Shown: piece by piece, positions 20,554-31,358 of the stretch
How the letters are laid out: the number at the start of each line of letters is the position of its first letter
How positions within the stretch are numbered: position 1 is the stretch's first letter
From: Fulvia fulva
Taxonomy: Eukaryota; Ascomycota; Dothideomycetes; Mycosphaerellales; Mycosphaerellaceae
DNA length: 64,000 nucleotides
Assembly: GCF_020509005.1 (NCBI RefSeq)
Contig: NC_063015.1
Span: 4,216,001-4,280,000, forward strand
Direction of reading: 5' to 3'
The notes under the pieces: model-generated
What the model saw: only the letters and a program-made list of their open reading frames with translations
Databases searched by the model: none
What the model was told of the DNA's origin: nothing
Position numbers and translations under genes: made by a program

Positions 20554-21458
20554 CTACTTCCTATCAAATCTACTCCTCCTCTCACCCCTTCCACCACCCT
20601 CCGGCGTTCCCACCTTACTCGACCCAGCAGACTTCGAGCTCGCCGCAGGCACAAAATCCACTTTGTCCCTCTCCGCCACCCTCTTCTTTTCTCTCCTCTC
20701 ATTCTGCCTTATCAACCCCTCAATATAACACTCCTCCGGCCATTTCACAGCGACCGCAACCTCCTCAGGCAGGCTACTCCTATAGCTATCCTCCTTACTG
20801 ATCCCCGCAAATTCCATGAGCTTGGGTAGCAGGCTGGGATTTCGCAGTGAGGAAGAGTTTTGCAGCCGCTCATTGAAGTGTACGCCTTGCTTCTTCAGTT
20901 CGAGGAAGCGATCGAACTTCTTGGTGGTTGCAGCTAGTACTGCGGCTTCTTCGCTGTTGCGTTCAGGAGGACGGGGAGAGTCAGGTATGTCGAAATTGGG
21001 AACGGTTGGCATTGTGAGTTCGCGGAGGCGTTGGCGTTCGAAGGTGTAGGGCGAGAGTGAGCCTAGGGCGCTATCGTCTGGCTGGGGTGCAGCTACTGCC
21101 GGAGCTGGTCCTGCAGATGGTCCTGGCGGCGGGGATGTGGTGTCGAGTCGCTGGTCTGTCTTCAATGGCACTTCTGGCTGTGGTGCAGGCGCATTTGGTT
21201 TTGGTGCAACTTCTGGCGTAGCTTGATGGGGTCAGTCTCTTTTCTGATCCATGCGATGGGAGAATACGAACCACTCGTTGTCTGTGTCGTCGAGGAGGGT
21301 GTATTAGCAGCGGTCTTTGCTATCTGACAGTCTCGAACGTTAGTAGGCATCCATAGCTTTTCAGTTCCGTATGTGTAGCAGCTGCCTACCTTTGCTGGCT
21401 TCTCGGGTTGAATGTCATCTTCCTCATCACTGCTGCCGTAGCCGACGAGAGCGTTCAT
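20554..21458 (-). CDS. HCNGP/SAP30BP-like transcriptional regulator, 262 aa
   Basis: Three exons: 21458-21390, 21323-21272, 21221-20554. Introns of 66 bp (GTAGGC..CTAAC..CAG) and 50 bp (GTTCGT..CTGAC..AAG) both keep frame. The N-terminus MNALVGYGSSDEEDD is typical of the family. The HCNGP domain follows at about 125-220 (FDRFLELKKQGVHFNERLQ, RNPSLLPKLMEFAGI, KWPEECYIEGLIRQ, then a Lys/Arg helix ending KVDFVPA). Human SAP30BP works in transcription repression and splicing; the fungal role is inferred. It is head to head with PRE4, 262 bp apart. The second intron's 5' site is non-consensus, but its phase is required to join the frames. Confidence 0.85.
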
Positions 21459-21720
21459 ATCTGCGAGTATGCCGAGTGATGTGGTTCGTGTTCGAGGCGC
21501 GGAAATGTAAAGCACATGCAAGTATTGGAAGTTCAGATCCCGGCAAAACTTCGCGAGTCAGCAACAGCTTGACGCGGTCGAGCTGCCTGCCGCTTCAACA
21601 GCAATCATCTCGAAACATCACACTTTCAACCACACCCACGACGACCACACAGCACCACCGAATCTCCATCTCTGTTCGAAAAACCGACACACGCATATCT
21701 CCGCATTCGAAGCCGCCGAC
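21459..21720. promoter_or_regulatory. Bidirectional promoter, HCNGP-like / PRE4
   Basis: 262 bp between two divergent start codons, so both promoters must lie here or overlap the genes. The PRE4 side has an A/C-rich leader (caccacccacgacgaccac..). I see no proteasome-type PACE element. Confidence 0.55.
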
Positions 21721-22599
21721 ATGAACCACCTTCCTCAAGTCTGGGGCAGAGTACGTAGTATTGAACCATCACTTGGTCAAACATACTAACATGATACTCA
21801 GCCCAGAGATGACATCTACGGCGCATACAACCCATCCTACCTCCCACAGTCGCACGGCGGCACACAGCAGCCCATCCAGCACACACAACAACCCATCGTG
21901 ACCGGCACCTCAGTCATCGCCCTCAAGTTCAGCACCGGCGTCGTGATCGCAGCAGACAACCTCGCATCATATGGCTCACTCGCACGATTCACCGACGTCC
22001 ATCGCCTCAAGCCCTTCAACCGCAAGTCAGTGGTCGGTGTCGGAGGTGATGTCTCGGACATGCAGTATCTCGACCGCCTGCTCAAATCACTCGATGTGGA
22101 GGAGAACTACTCGTCAGGCTCACACACCGCCGACGAGGAGGCTGCCGATCCAGCAATGATGAGCGCGAAGAACCTGCACACATACCTGGCTAAGGTCATG
22201 TACAAGAGGCGGACAGACTTCAACCCGCTGTGGAACGCTCTGCTGGTGGCGGGTCTAGATGAGAAGAACAAGCCATTCATCGCATCCGCAGATCTGCTCG
22301 GCACAACCTTCAGCGCACCGACGATGGCTACTGGATTCGGTGCACATCTGGCACAGCCGATTCTGCGACGTGCGGTTCCGGATGAGGAGGCGAGCCAGAA
22401 GTTGAGCAGAGAGCAGGCCGTACAGACTGTCAAGGACTGCATGAAGGTGCTGTTCTACAGAGATGCACGAAGCATGAACGAATACAGCATTGCTGTGATC
22501 GATGAGAAGGGTGTGGAGCTGAAGGAGGATGAGAAACTCGAGAACCAGAGCTGGGACTTCGCGGATAAGATCAGAGGCTACGGTACTCAGACCGTATAG
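21721..22599 (+). CDS. PRE4: 20S proteasome beta-7 subunit (Pre4/PSMB4-like), 275 aa
   Basis: Exon 1 21721-21750 (MNHLPQVWGR), 51-bp intron with a perfect TACTAAC branch point and CAG end, exon 2 21802-22599. The propeptide ends in TQQPIVTGTSV, where the mature chain starts. The Ntn-hydrolase fold follows (IALKFSTGVVIAADNLASYGSL, FNRKSVVGVGGDVSDMQ, NPLWNALLVAGLD). This beta subunit has no N-terminal threonine nucleophile and serves structurally in the 20S core. The first exon is only ten codons but matches the family N-terminus (MNH....WGRP), supporting this start. The C-terminal extension is usual for Pre4. Confidence 0.95.
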
Positions 22600-23067
22600 A
22601 TGATGAAGGGCGTTGCGAGGACGATAGCGTGGCGCGACATACATGCATGGATTCGAAGCCATCGGCGCGCCAGGGAGAAACTGGCTGTGTACTATACAGA
22701 TGCGAAGCAGCATACGTCCTGGGTGGCATAACAAGAGGCTTTCATCTCGAGCATAGAGCTTTGATCCTAGCTACTGACGAGGCTTCTTTACGCATAGTAG
22801 CGCCCACCGTCCAATACTTCTGTACTCGTGGCACCGATGGTATCCCATGTGCAATGATAAACGAATTGAAGCATTTGTGGCTGCACCGCTCCTAATCGTG
22901 GCTGATCGATGTCGATCTCGGCCGATCAGCGTCATGGTCCCGAAGTTGTTGTGGAGAAGTCGCGTCCAACGTCCCACCCACACGCGTCTGCTTATCGCAC
23001 CAGCTTCCTCTTCCTTCTCTTCCTCTTTTCCCACACCAGGCGAGCATCCGAGCACCCCAAACTCGCG
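22600..23067. other. Intergenic and CT-rich leader, 468 bp
   Basis: PRE4 3' flank, then the promoter of the LRR gene. At about 23000-23045 a pyrimidine tract (cttcctcttccttctcttcc..) sits just upstream of ATG 23068, a typical leader or core-promoter feature of filamentous fungi. The frame is open through it from an ATG at 22909, but its translation (FLFLLFLFS) looks like this tract rather than protein. Confidence 0.5.
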
Positions 23068-24636
23068 ATGGCTCTGCCTTCATCGCCTCCGTCTCTTCTC
23101 CCAACAGAGGCAATGGAGGAAATTCCATCATCACCTCCACTTCTGCCGGCAACATCCATTCTCCCGAGTCGCAAACGCCATTGGACCGAGCCCGAGGACG
23201 AAAACAGTCTGTCCAGCGATCCATTATTTTCAGAGGACAATAGCGGAGTTGAGGATCTGGCGAGTTATGACAGACCGAAGAGGAAGAAGATGGTGCGAGG
23301 GCCTTGGTACAATGTTGGGTCCGCTAAGAAGGGAGCGCAGAGCGGGCTGAGGCAGGATGCGTTTAGGAATGTGGATAGTGGAGTGTGGATGGGGAGTGAT
23401 GGTAGTATTGATAGCATGCTATCGAGTCAGAACAGAATGCGCAAGCTAGCGGGTCAGGATGAGGTTGAGGAGAAGCAGGTTATGCTGGGAGGAGCGGAAC
23501 AGATGGCGAATGATATTGTGCAGCGTTGTGTAGAGACTGGGAAGGAGAGTGTTGATCTCTCAGAGCTTGGTCTGCGAGCGATATCGCCTGCTACGCTTCA
23601 GCCGCTGCATCAGCTTATTCGGCCTTCGCATATCAACTCGACGGAGCCGCCATCGGAAGACGAGTTTAGCGCGTTGACACCTTCGATCAAGCTGTTTTTG
23701 GCGAGGAACGCGCTGATTTCATTACCACCTGAGCTCTTCAATCTCGAGAATATTACGGTCCTTAGTCTGCGGAACAACGAGCTCACGGAGATTCCTCCAT
23801 GTAGCGACCGGCTACACAAGCTAAGAGAGCTCAACATTGGAGGCAACAACATTCAATATCTACCCTGGGAGCTCTTCCATCTCTTCGACTGCAACGGCAA
23901 CCACAATCAGGTCACCGTGCGACCGAATCCTTTACTCGAGCCAACTAGCATCACTGGCCCATCTCCGTTAGCAGCACTGCCAAAGCCGGCAGTGTCATAC
24001 GGGGAGCTGAGTCGATATGGCGATACGCGGACATACTTCCAGGAGCTGAGAGAAGCATACCTACAAGATGGGCCTCTAGACTTGCGCTCGGAACTCGAGC
24101 TGCGATTGAAGCTCGGGCGAGCGTTGCGGATACAGGCCCTGCAGGAACTGTCGCGAGCAGGCAAAGAAGTAAGCGTGTGCCGCGAGGAACTGATATACCT
24201 CGCCTCTTCGCGAGTGCACTACTTCAGTGTTGATGGGACGCCCATGCGACGACTCAATAGGGAAGACGAGGACTTTCAAGCGGTCATTGATGATCGCCAG
24301 CCATCTCCAGGACCAATATCGACCACACCTTCACTATTCGAAACAGCACTGCGCACTGTGCAAAAGGTCTACTACCTGGACGATTTACCTTCTACCATGC
24401 CCGCCTCTGTAAAAGCCGCGTTGGGGCGTGCGGCCCAGGGTCTAGAAGTGGGCAACAGGTCCTGCTCAACTTGTGATCGAAGCTTTATCATTCCACGGGC
24501 AGAGTGGGTTGAGTACTGGCACAATGGGCTCCCATCGCAGACGGAGCTGACGCAAGAGGCAGTTTTGCCATTCAAACGGACTGCTTGTAGCTGGGAATGT
24601 GCTGTTCCTAGCGAGCCGGGCGAGTTCAGATGTTGA
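23068..24636 (+). CDS. Leucine-rich-repeat protein, 522 aa
   Basis: Single exon. The N-terminal third is disordered, Ser/Pro-rich with basic KRKKM (about 70). LRRs lie at about 190-300: a SLPPELFNLENITVLSLRNNELTEIPP repeat and a following LRELNIGGNNIQYLPWELF repeat. A helical region comes next. The C-terminus has a Cys-containing module (CSTCDRSFIIPRAEWVEYW .. TACSWECAVP, about 470-515) that may bind zinc. Fungal orthologues are annotated as LRR proteins of unknown role; a scaffold role is a guess. ATG 23068 (cgcgATGgct) is preferred over the in-frame ATG at 22909. It is tail to tail with the next gene, 83 bp apart. Confidence 0.75.
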   Translation: MALPSSPPSLLPTEAMEEIPSSPPLLPATSILPSRKRHWTEPEDENSLSSDPLFSEDNSGVEDLASYDRPKRKKMVRGPWYNVGSAKKGAQSGLRQDAFRNVDSGVWMGSDGSIDSMLSSQNRMRKLAGQDEVEEKQVMLGGAEQMANDIVQRCVETGKESVDLSELGLRAISPATLQPLHQLIRPSHINSTEPPSEDEFSALTPSIKLFLARNALISLPPELFNLENITVLSLRNNELTEIPPCSDRLHKLRELNIGGNNIQYLPWELFHLFDCNGNHNQVTVRPNPLLEPTSITGPSPLAALPKPAVSYGELSRYGDTRTYFQELREAYLQDGPLDLRSELELRLKLGRALRIQALQELSRAGKEVSVCREELIYLASSRVHYFSVDGTPMRRLNREDEDFQAVIDDRQPSPGPISTTPSLFETALRTVQKVYYLDDLPSTMPASVKAALGRAAQGLEVGNRSCSTCDRSFIIPRAEWVEYWHNGLPSQTELTQEAVLPFKRTACSWECAVPSEPGEFRC

Positions 24637-24719
24637 TGATGTTCATGGCTGATGTTGTAGATAATGTACCTAGATGAACACGAGTGATTCTTGTGGTGTG
24701 CATACGCTTCTCCCGCGCT

Positions 24720-25596
24720 TTAATCGGCGCGCCTCCAGTTCCCAGCCAAGTTCCGCGCAGGGCGGTCTTCTCTGACCGTTTCATCGACTATGCCAAGCTG
24801 CTCTCGTTCCACTTTCGTTGGCCGATGCGACTTGCGAGACAACGAGATCTTGAAGAGACCACCATACAGTGTTAAAGCCCCGTCGAGAAGTCTTTTTGCC
24901 TGTTCCGCTTGCTCCGCGGTGGCTAGGTCAACGAAGCAGTAGTAGTGCGACCCAGGCTCGTTGTGCATCGAAGGATGAGGAGAGATGATCTTACTCACAG
25001 CCTGAACATTATAATCCTGGAAAAGATCCATCATATCCGCATTGACAGCCCGCTGATATGGGATCCGCGGAAGTCCACCGACGTAAAGTCGTCGTTTCTC
25101 TTCCGTGGGCGCTGTCCAGTGTGCTTGAGGATTGGAGTTACTTTTGACTTTGTCCCAGCGGTCGAAGGCATAGTCTTGATCGTCTACCGGGCGCGTACGC
25201 ACGATATCCACTTGATGACCGCGGTCGTAGATGATTGTAGGTCGACCTTGAGAGAGTCTGCTTGGGTTGACATTGCGGTGCTTGCGGGTGTTGAGGTTGA
25301 TCTTGATTGGTCTGCCGCGGACCAGGGAGCCTGGAAGGCACATTAAAGCTTCGCGGGCATCGTTGGGGGTCCAGAAGTCTATGAAGCAGTAGCCGGGATT
25401 GCGGCCTGTGAAGGGGTCGATGAAGATATCGATATTTTGTCTGTGGATTTGTGAGTTGGTGTGCCTGAGGATGGGCGGTGGGTGAAGGGGCCAGGTCATA
25501 CACTGCGATTTTGTGTTGAGAGAAGAGGTCTTCCACGTCGGAGAGCCGAGCTTGGTAGGGCAAGCTGCCGACATATAGTCGGATGCTGTCTGCCAT
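24720..25596 (-). CDS. Two-RRM RNA-binding protein, 271 aa
   Basis: Exon 1 25596-25502, 61-bp intron (GTATGA..CACAG), exon 2 25440-24720; splicing at phase 2 joins FSQHKIAV to QNIDIFIDP. RRM1 (about 6-82) has RNP2 RLYVGSLPY and RNP1-like GYCFIDF. RRM2 (about 138-225) has RLYVGGLPR and RNP1-like HYYCFVDL. Both keep the aromatic residues needed for RNA stacking. The tail is basic (KSHRPTKVEREQLG, PARNLAGNWRR). It probably acts in nuclear RNA processing; the closest named relatives are fungal RNP-domain proteins without a defined role. The intron lies inside RRM1, and both unspliced frames fail. Confidence 0.85.
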
Positions 25597-26230
25597 GACT
25601 TGAGTAAGCCAAGCAGGGTGGAATTCTTGATGGCATGGCGGTGCTATGAAGGATGGTGCAACTTATACATGACCTCAAACCAAGGACGAAGGACAAAGAA
25701 CGAAATCGTTTGCGTGGTTCCGGCGCTTTCGATGATAATGTCGATTTGAGATCTTTACACACGCGGCCCATGTGGTCAAAAGCAGCTTCATACCACTTGT
25801 CAGCCCTCGCTGTTGTTTCGCGAGACAAGGATTGGGAACTGGTGCCAGGAGTGGAAGCATCTCCAGCTGCACCACAACCTTAGACAGTCCGTTAGCCAGC
25901 GCGGGTAACCGACGAGGGCGTCAGCGGTAGATATGGAGAGCACAGTTGTGTCACGGAACAAAAGATGGTGCCGTCGTCGAAGAGTTGACGTCGAGAGCAG
26001 GTGCACATGAAGTGCAAGGATATGGTTGCTCGTGCAAATAATAGCGCCGGCTCAATGCCACTAGCGCGCCTTCTTTCTCCGCTAACGAAGCTGTCAGAGT
26101 GAATCGCGCTTTCTACTTTCGCGTCCTTCACGCGTAAAGCACCTCACCCCAAAAAACTTGATGTCGATATCTTGTGCAACCACGAGGCGCTAGGGCTGCA
26201 GCACCTACCGTCGACGATATACCACCCACC
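25597..26230. other. Divergent intergenic region, 634 bp
   Basis: Promoter region shared by the RRM gene (minus) and the SANT-like gene (plus). Short frames on both strands lack protein-like content. The stretch before 26231 carries cacccaccATG, a strong start context. Confidence 0.45.
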
Positions 26231-28672
26231 ATGTATTTTGCCATCCACATCCTGCCGCCAGCCGACCGGCAACGCACCTCAGAAAATGCCATACGAACCG
26301 TGCCAGTGCCTATCGAGGGCGACAAGACGTTTGCCGATCTGCTACAAGCCGCACAGGCGCGATTCGAAGCTATATCAAGCCCCCAGAAGACGGAGCTCAG
26401 TTTGGACACTCTTGCGGACAAGCATGGCGCAGAGATGTTCGCCAGCGACAAGATTGAAAGTCTGTTCGGATCGGGGCAGACAGGGGCGGAGCTCTATCTA
26501 TATACCAGCAAGGCTTTCAAGGTGCCGCCCAAGCCTGTGAGAACGCCTGCAACCACGAAGGGAGAACCTGCGTTCAAGCGACGACGACTTGCGCCGCCGA
26601 CTCCGGACTCCAATGCTGAGGTACCCACGGAAGAGGTATCAGAGGACCCAATAGAGGACTTTGATGACTATGAGCTGCCCACCAGTAATCAGAGAAATGC
26701 TTTCACCGAGCTCACAAGCTCTCAGCGAAAGGGGGCAGCTCCCATGGACTGGCAACCAGCGGAGGATCGTGTCGTGCTCAAGGGCATGCAGCAAGGCTGG
26801 TCTGCCAAAAAGGTTCTGTCTCAGCTACCGAACTCTCGAAGGACAGAAAGTGCTGTCAGAGGTCGCCGCGCTGTGCTCAAGCGAAAGTACCCTGATAAAG
26901 CCAGCCGCTCACCGGTTGCGACACCTTCAAGGAAAGAGATCAAGACCTGGTCGGATGACGAGGTTTCAAAACTGCGGCTAGGTCGTGCTGGTGGTCTTGA
27001 CAATCGTGCGATTCACGAGCGTTACTTCTCTCGAGACCGATCGCTCGAAGCTGTAAATCAGAAGCTGCGTCGCTTGGAAGATCTCGGTGTCATACCAAGT
27101 AGCAGTGCGCCAGCAGCGAGCACACAGCCGGTAAGCTCACCGGCAGAAGCCGCTCTCGCTCGTCGGCAGCCGCCTCCACAAGTCGAGCCGGAGATGAGGA
27201 CAGCTTATGTCCAGCTCCCAGCACGAGAAGAAGTTGAGGCACGTACGGAGAAGGTAGAGCATGTACAACAGACGAAACCGCAAACTCTGGCAGCGTCCCC
27301 TCGTGTTCAAATATCCACACAGCAGAAGGGCATCTTTCGCGACCAGCCCGAGAGTGAACGATGGAGAATATGCATGGCACAGGCCGATGGCGACGAAGAG
27401 AAGGCAAAGCGATATCGCGAGGACCTGCAAGACAATATGGATATGATCAATGCAGTGACTGATGAAGATCAAGATATGATTGAGAACATCAAGGTCCGAA
27501 GGATACAGAGGCGTCTACGCAGAGCAATCACAGACGGCCGCGCTCGCCGCAAGAACCGTCGAACACCGAGAAGCAAGACGCTTGTTCCAAGCACTGAAGC
27601 GGCAGACGAGGAAGTCTTACGTGAGAGTGATTGGGAGATCACGGAAGAAGAGGATGTTGCCGACACGAACGGCGACATAATGAACTTCGGCGATGAAGAG
27701 CCGGGCAACGATGACGATATCTCGGAGGATGAAGTCGAGGATATGGTGCGCGATCGCCAGATCGAGGAAGTCGAAGAGTCGGATGAGGAGGAGGGTGTAG
27801 GAGGAGCTCAAGGCGCAGATGAAGGCGAACAGAGAGCTGTCATCAACGCCGCTGAGAATCGCAAAGTTGAAGATGATCATGAAGAGTCCGAGTCTAAGTC
27901 TGACTCCGGCTCTGATGAAGAGAACCACAACGCCCAGGCCGCTAACGACTTGGCACTTCTGGAGATGCAACTGTCTCAAGCAACACCACCGGTAACAGTA
28001 GAAGTGCCCAGCTCGAACGCCATCCAAGAGTCTGAGCAATCTACCGACGACTCAGCAATGTCCGTCCGGACTGACGAGTCTCGGAACAAGGTACGTCCTT
28101 CAGAGAGAGATGAGCCCGTCAAGCCTGACCTCGAGCAGCGTGCCCGGAGGAGATCACGCACGGGATATCGTGCTGGCGCGTCACGATCGCGTTCACGCAC
28201 TGACAGTATACAGAGTAAGTCAGACGCGAAACCCCAAGATGTCCTCGCCGATGACAAGGCTCCCCAGAAGATCGAAACTCCCAGCACCAGCAGCACAAAC
28301 AGAAGCACGCCTGGTAAACTCCCGTCCCTGCGACAACACATGCAGGGAAAGACAGATGGACACGGATATGCGCCACCGACCAAATCCCCATCCTCCTCCA
28401 ACAAAGCAAGGCCCTCACCCTACGACGTGCCCACTTCCGAGAAGAAAGCACGTACCAGTACTCCGAGACTGGCTGCGACAGCGGCATTTGTCGGTACGCT
28501 GGGCACGATGTCAAGGGAACGTGAGGCATTGCTGAAGAAGAAGGACTGGATGCCGCCGCCGCCTAAGAGGCGCGACCCGGACGAGTTCTTGCCCAAGCGG
28601 AAAGCTAACGGCGATCCCCTGTGGTTCGAGAGCGATGATGCGGAGTCGAGTAGTTCGAGTGATAGCGATTGA
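26231..28672 (+). CDS. Large acidic nuclear protein with SANT/Myb-like motifs, 813 aa
   Basis: Single exon. The N-terminal domain (1-110) is beta-rich, ending in a LYLYTSKAFKVP strand, with a basic KRRRLAP signal after it. Two SANT/Myb-like helices follow: DWQPAEDRVVLKGMQQGWSAKKVLSQLP (about 172-215) and KTWSDDEVSKLRLGRAGGLDNRAIHERYF (about 240-285). The middle is Glu/Asp-rich. The C-terminal third is Ser/Arg-rich with several basic nuclear-signal-like clusters and ends KKDWMPPPPKRRDPDEFLP then an acidic serine run. I infer a chromatin-associated protein; no named family recognised. ATG 26231 is used because upstream frame codons include only non-ATG starts. Confidence 0.7.
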   Translation: MYFAIHILPPADRQRTSENAIRTVPVPIEGDKTFADLLQAAQARFEAISSPQKTELSLDTLADKHGAEMFASDKIESLFGSGQTGAELYLYTSKAFKVPPKPVRTPATTKGEPAFKRRRLAPPTPDSNAEVPTEEVSEDPIEDFDDYELPTSNQRNAFTELTSSQRKGAAPMDWQPAEDRVVLKGMQQGWSAKKVLSQLPNSRRTESAVRGRRAVLKRKYPDKASRSPVATPSRKEIKTWSDDEVSKLRLGRAGGLDNRAIHERYFSRDRSLEAVNQKLRRLEDLGVIPSSSAPAASTQPVSSPAEAALARRQPPPQVEPEMRTAYVQLPAREEVEARTEKVEHVQQTKPQTLAASPRVQISTQQKGIFRDQPESERWRICMAQADGDEEKAKRYREDLQDNMDMINAVTDEDQDMIENIKVRRIQRRLRRAITDGRARRKNRRTPRSKTLVPSTEAADEEVLRESDWEITEEEDVADTNGDIMNFGDEEPGNDDDISEDEVEDMVRDRQIEEVEESDEEEGVGGAQGADEGEQRAVINAAENRKVEDDHEESESKSDSGSDEENHNAQAANDLALLEMQLSQATPPVTVEVPSSNAIQESEQSTDDSAMSVRTDESRNKVRPSERDEPVKPDLEQRARRRSRTGYRAGASRSRSRTDSIQSKSDAKPQDVLADDKAPQKIETPSTSSTNRSTPGKLPSLRQHMQGKTDGHGYAPPTKSPSSSNKARPSPYDVPTSEKKARTSTPRLAATAAFVGTLGTMSREREALLKKKDWMPPPPKRRDPDEFLPKRKANGDPLWFESDDAESSSSSDSD

Positions 28673-29456
28673 GTGAACTGTGGGAAGTGAGGCGGAGGCG
28701 CTTCTTCAGATGGACGAGTTACATTACTTGCACATTGCTCGCGAGAGACGCTTGTACGGACGTGTACAGTGTACAGGCGGATCACGTTAAGAAATCGTAA
28801 AGATATGCCTCAAGGCAACCTTGCTCTTGTTCTTGCTGTATACTATATGGACAGTATCTATAACGTCACTTGTATTCTTTCGAGAACCGCTAAAGTCATC
28901 GTCCCCTATCCCTCTCTTGTGGACGTCATGTATCTCGCGCCAGCTGACCATCTTCCAGCCTCGTCAGACTCATTCGCTGCCTCACAATGGCCTTCGTGAT
29001 AGCATCCGTCCATGGCTCGTCGGCTCGTGGCACATTTGTGATAGCATTTCTCCTTTCCCGAGATGAATGGGCGTCGTCGCTGTTCGAACTCTGCTCATCA
29101 ATGGGCTCTTCAGACCGAGCCGCAATTCTCCGGCGGTCTCTCGACCATTTCGCCCTTCTCGCAGCCGATGAACTGCTCTCGCCCTGCGCTGCCTCGCTCA
29201 GAGTTTCCCATAATATTTCGTCAGATGAGTCGCTGCCCCGTGCTTCTTGGGTCGGCAGTCCACCACTCGCTTGTGCTGCTTTATGAGCCGTTGATGACTT
29301 TTTGCTTGGGGATCCTGTGTTCCTTACCAGATCCTTCGATGGGCTTCTATTTGTCACCTGCCTCAACGGCGATAGTCGAGGGACCCAACCCCAACGGGCT
29401 GTAGACCGTGGCAGAGATTGTGGTTCGTGACGGATTGGGGGCGGTAGGTCAGGTTT
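28673..29456. other. Intergenic, 784 bp, with an unassigned minus-strand frame
   Basis: The 3' flanks of the SANT-like gene and of the MFS gene. On the minus strand 29366-28926 stays open for 146 codons (Ser/Arg/Glu-rich, ..SSDEILWETLSEAAQG..) with no ATG at its start and no recognisable domain. It could be a small gene's last exon or chance. Confidence 0.4.
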
Positions 29457-31358
29457 CTAGACTCCGCGTTTGGCACCCAATTTGCCTTGTCTGACGACAC
29501 TGTTCGCTCTGCTTGCGTGAGGCGTGCCGCGTGGTGTACCTCTTGGCGTGACACGGGTCTCGCCGAAGAAACGTTGTTGTTGGCTGTAGCTTCTTTCGCC
29601 GACGCCTGGTCGGTCGATGGCACCTGGGATTATGTTAGGATCTGTGGGAGGAAGCGAAGGATGAAGATACTTACTAGCACGTCTTGAACCGGCGTAGCCA
29701 GACGCGACGCTCGCTCTACGACCGCCCTCTTCCTTGGATTGATCGGCAAGACGCTGAGCAAATGGCGAGCGCTTTCGTAATTGGGGTCCTTTCCAGTAGA
29801 TGACGTATACCGCGATGACCAAGACGAAGGATATGCAGGCCAGAATGGTGCTGGCATACTCCAGGTTCTTGCCGCTGCTCGCTCCGATGTTGGTGAAGAA
29901 TGGTGTTGCCGGGACGGTCAGCACACCGGCCAGGAAGTCACGGGCCCAGCCATTTCCACCAGTGGCAGATGCCGAGTATGGGCCATAGGCACAGATCATG
30001 TAGTCGATAGTGGCCATGTAGATGGAGTAGTTGGCAATACCAACTATAGCGGCGAAGATCATAGAACCGATCCAGTGGATGGGTGGTCCTTGGATCGTCC
30101 AGGCGAACCCGATCAGGCCAATTGGTAGGCATGGAGCTGTGTAGAGCAGGAACCAAAGACGTGACTCGTATTGTGCTTTCTCGTCATCAGGCTTAGCCTC
30201 ACGCTCCTTGATGTTGCGACGAATGGCTGGGATAAACAGAATCCAAGCAAGAACGTATCCAACTCCGATGGGGATGAATGCCAGGCCAATCTGAACTGTG
30301 GAGAAGTTCCACTGCTTGTAAACCAAAGAAAAGGATTGGATGAACATGAAGATCAGGGCATCCGAGAATCCGGAAAGCAGGGACAAGACCAGAACGATGG
30401 GCTCAGTCAAGAACATCTTAAATGGTCGGATCCATGTGACCAGGATCTCTTTGGCTGAGAATCGCTGGCTGTATGGAACCAGCTCGTCTGGACCCCAGAT
30501 GTTGGTTTCGCCCCCGGCGCGTCTCTTCTTTGCGATCTTGTTCATCATTCTCGTAGTCCTTGTCTCCGGTACGGTGAAGAAGTGAAGTGCTTGCACAGCG
30601 CCTCCGAAGATTAGCTGAATCCAGATGGACCATGTCCAGTCCAAGTACGCTTCGCTGAAACCACCCACGATGGGGCCCAGGATGGATCCTCCGACAGACG
30701 AGAAGACGACGAACGCGACCGCATACTGCTGGGTGTCGGACTCCCACATGTCTGCGATCATGCCCAAGGTGACGGAGCCTCCTGCGGAAGAGAGACCTCC
30801 GAGTGCTCGACCGACCATGATTGTAGCAAAGTTTGGAGCAAGTGCTACGGGGATCTGCCAGATGTTGACCAGGAAGAGCGAGAGCTGAAGGACCGGCCAT
30901 CGACCAAACTCTTCAGACCATGGTGCCCACAGTTCGCAACCGAATGCGTACATGACCAAGAAGATCATGGCACCACATCGTGCAGCTTGTGCGCTAACTC
31001 CAAATTCTTCCTCGATGCCGGGAATCGCGTTCGAGTAGAGCGAGGTGTTGAAGTTCATGGAGACTTGCACAATGAAGATAACACTGAGGATGTACCACTT
31101 TTTCATGGTGGGAAAGGAGAATCCCAGGTCATCGTAGCAATCGTCTTCAGTCAGGTCGCGCTTGTCGTATGTGCCCAACTTCTCCAGCTGTTCGCCTTCG
31201 CTCTTGGTTGTGGCGATGCCGTTGTTGTTCGTTTCGGCTTTGCTAGAGCGTGATGTATCATCGTGGGCAGTGTCTTCGTGTTCGAGCTTCTCGTTGGCCA
31301 TGTCGAGGTCTGCCTGGTTCAAGACCTGAGGCGGATCCTCGGAAAAGTGCGCCGGCAT
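29457..31358 (-). CDS. MFS transporter, drug/polyamine (DHA1) type, 616-633 aa
   Basis: Plasma-membrane proton-coupled exporter by family. An 85-residue charged cytosolic N-terminus is followed by twelve hydrophobic spans in two sets of six around a loop (about 265-300, KKRRAGGETNIWGPDELVP). The motif A equivalent (SEEFGRWPV) follows TM2, and motif C-like GSILGPIVGGF lies in TM5. The tail is Ser/Arg-rich. A 51-nt stretch (29674-29624) has perfect intron signals (GTAAGT, CTAAC, CCAG) and is a multiple of three, so the tail may exist in spliced (616 aa) or unspliced (633 aa) form. Substrate cannot be told from sequence. The ATG at 31358 is the first in frame. Confidence 0.9.
   Translation of the reverse strand: MPAHFSEDPPQVLNQADLDMANEKLEHEDTAHDDTSRSSKAETNNNGIATTKSEGEQLEKLGTYDKRDLTEDDCYDDLGFSFPTMKKWYILSVIFIVQVSMNFNTSLYSNAIPGIEEEFGVSAQAARCGAMIFLVMYAFGCELWAPWSEEFGRWPVLQLSLFLVNIWQIPVALAPNFATIMVGRALGGLSSAGGSVTLGMIADMWESDTQQYAVAFVVFSSVGGSILGPIVGGFSEAYLDWTWSIWIQLIFGGAVQALHFFTVPETRTTRMMNKIAKKRRAGGETNIWGPDELVPYSQRFSAKEILVTWIRPFKMFLTEPIVLVLSLLSGFSDALIFMFIQSFSLVYKQWNFSTVQIGLAFIPIGVGYVLAWILFIPAIRRNIKEREAKPDDEKAQYESRLWFLLYTAPCLPIGLIGFAWTIQGPPIHWIGSMIFAAIVGIANYSIYMATIDYMICAYGPYSASATGGNGWARDFLAGVLTVPATPFFTNIGASSGKNLEYASTILACISFVLVIAVYVIYWKGPQLRKRSPFAQRLADQSKEEGGRRASVASGYAGSRRASKYLHPSLPPTDPNIIPGAIDRPGVGERSYSQQQRFFGETRVTPRGTPRGTPHASRANSVVRQGKLGAKRGV

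Noticed and set aside
28926..29366. 146-codon minus-strand frame downstream of the MFS gene
   Set aside because: No ATG at its start, no domain, and no convincing splice link to a start exon; left as unassigned.
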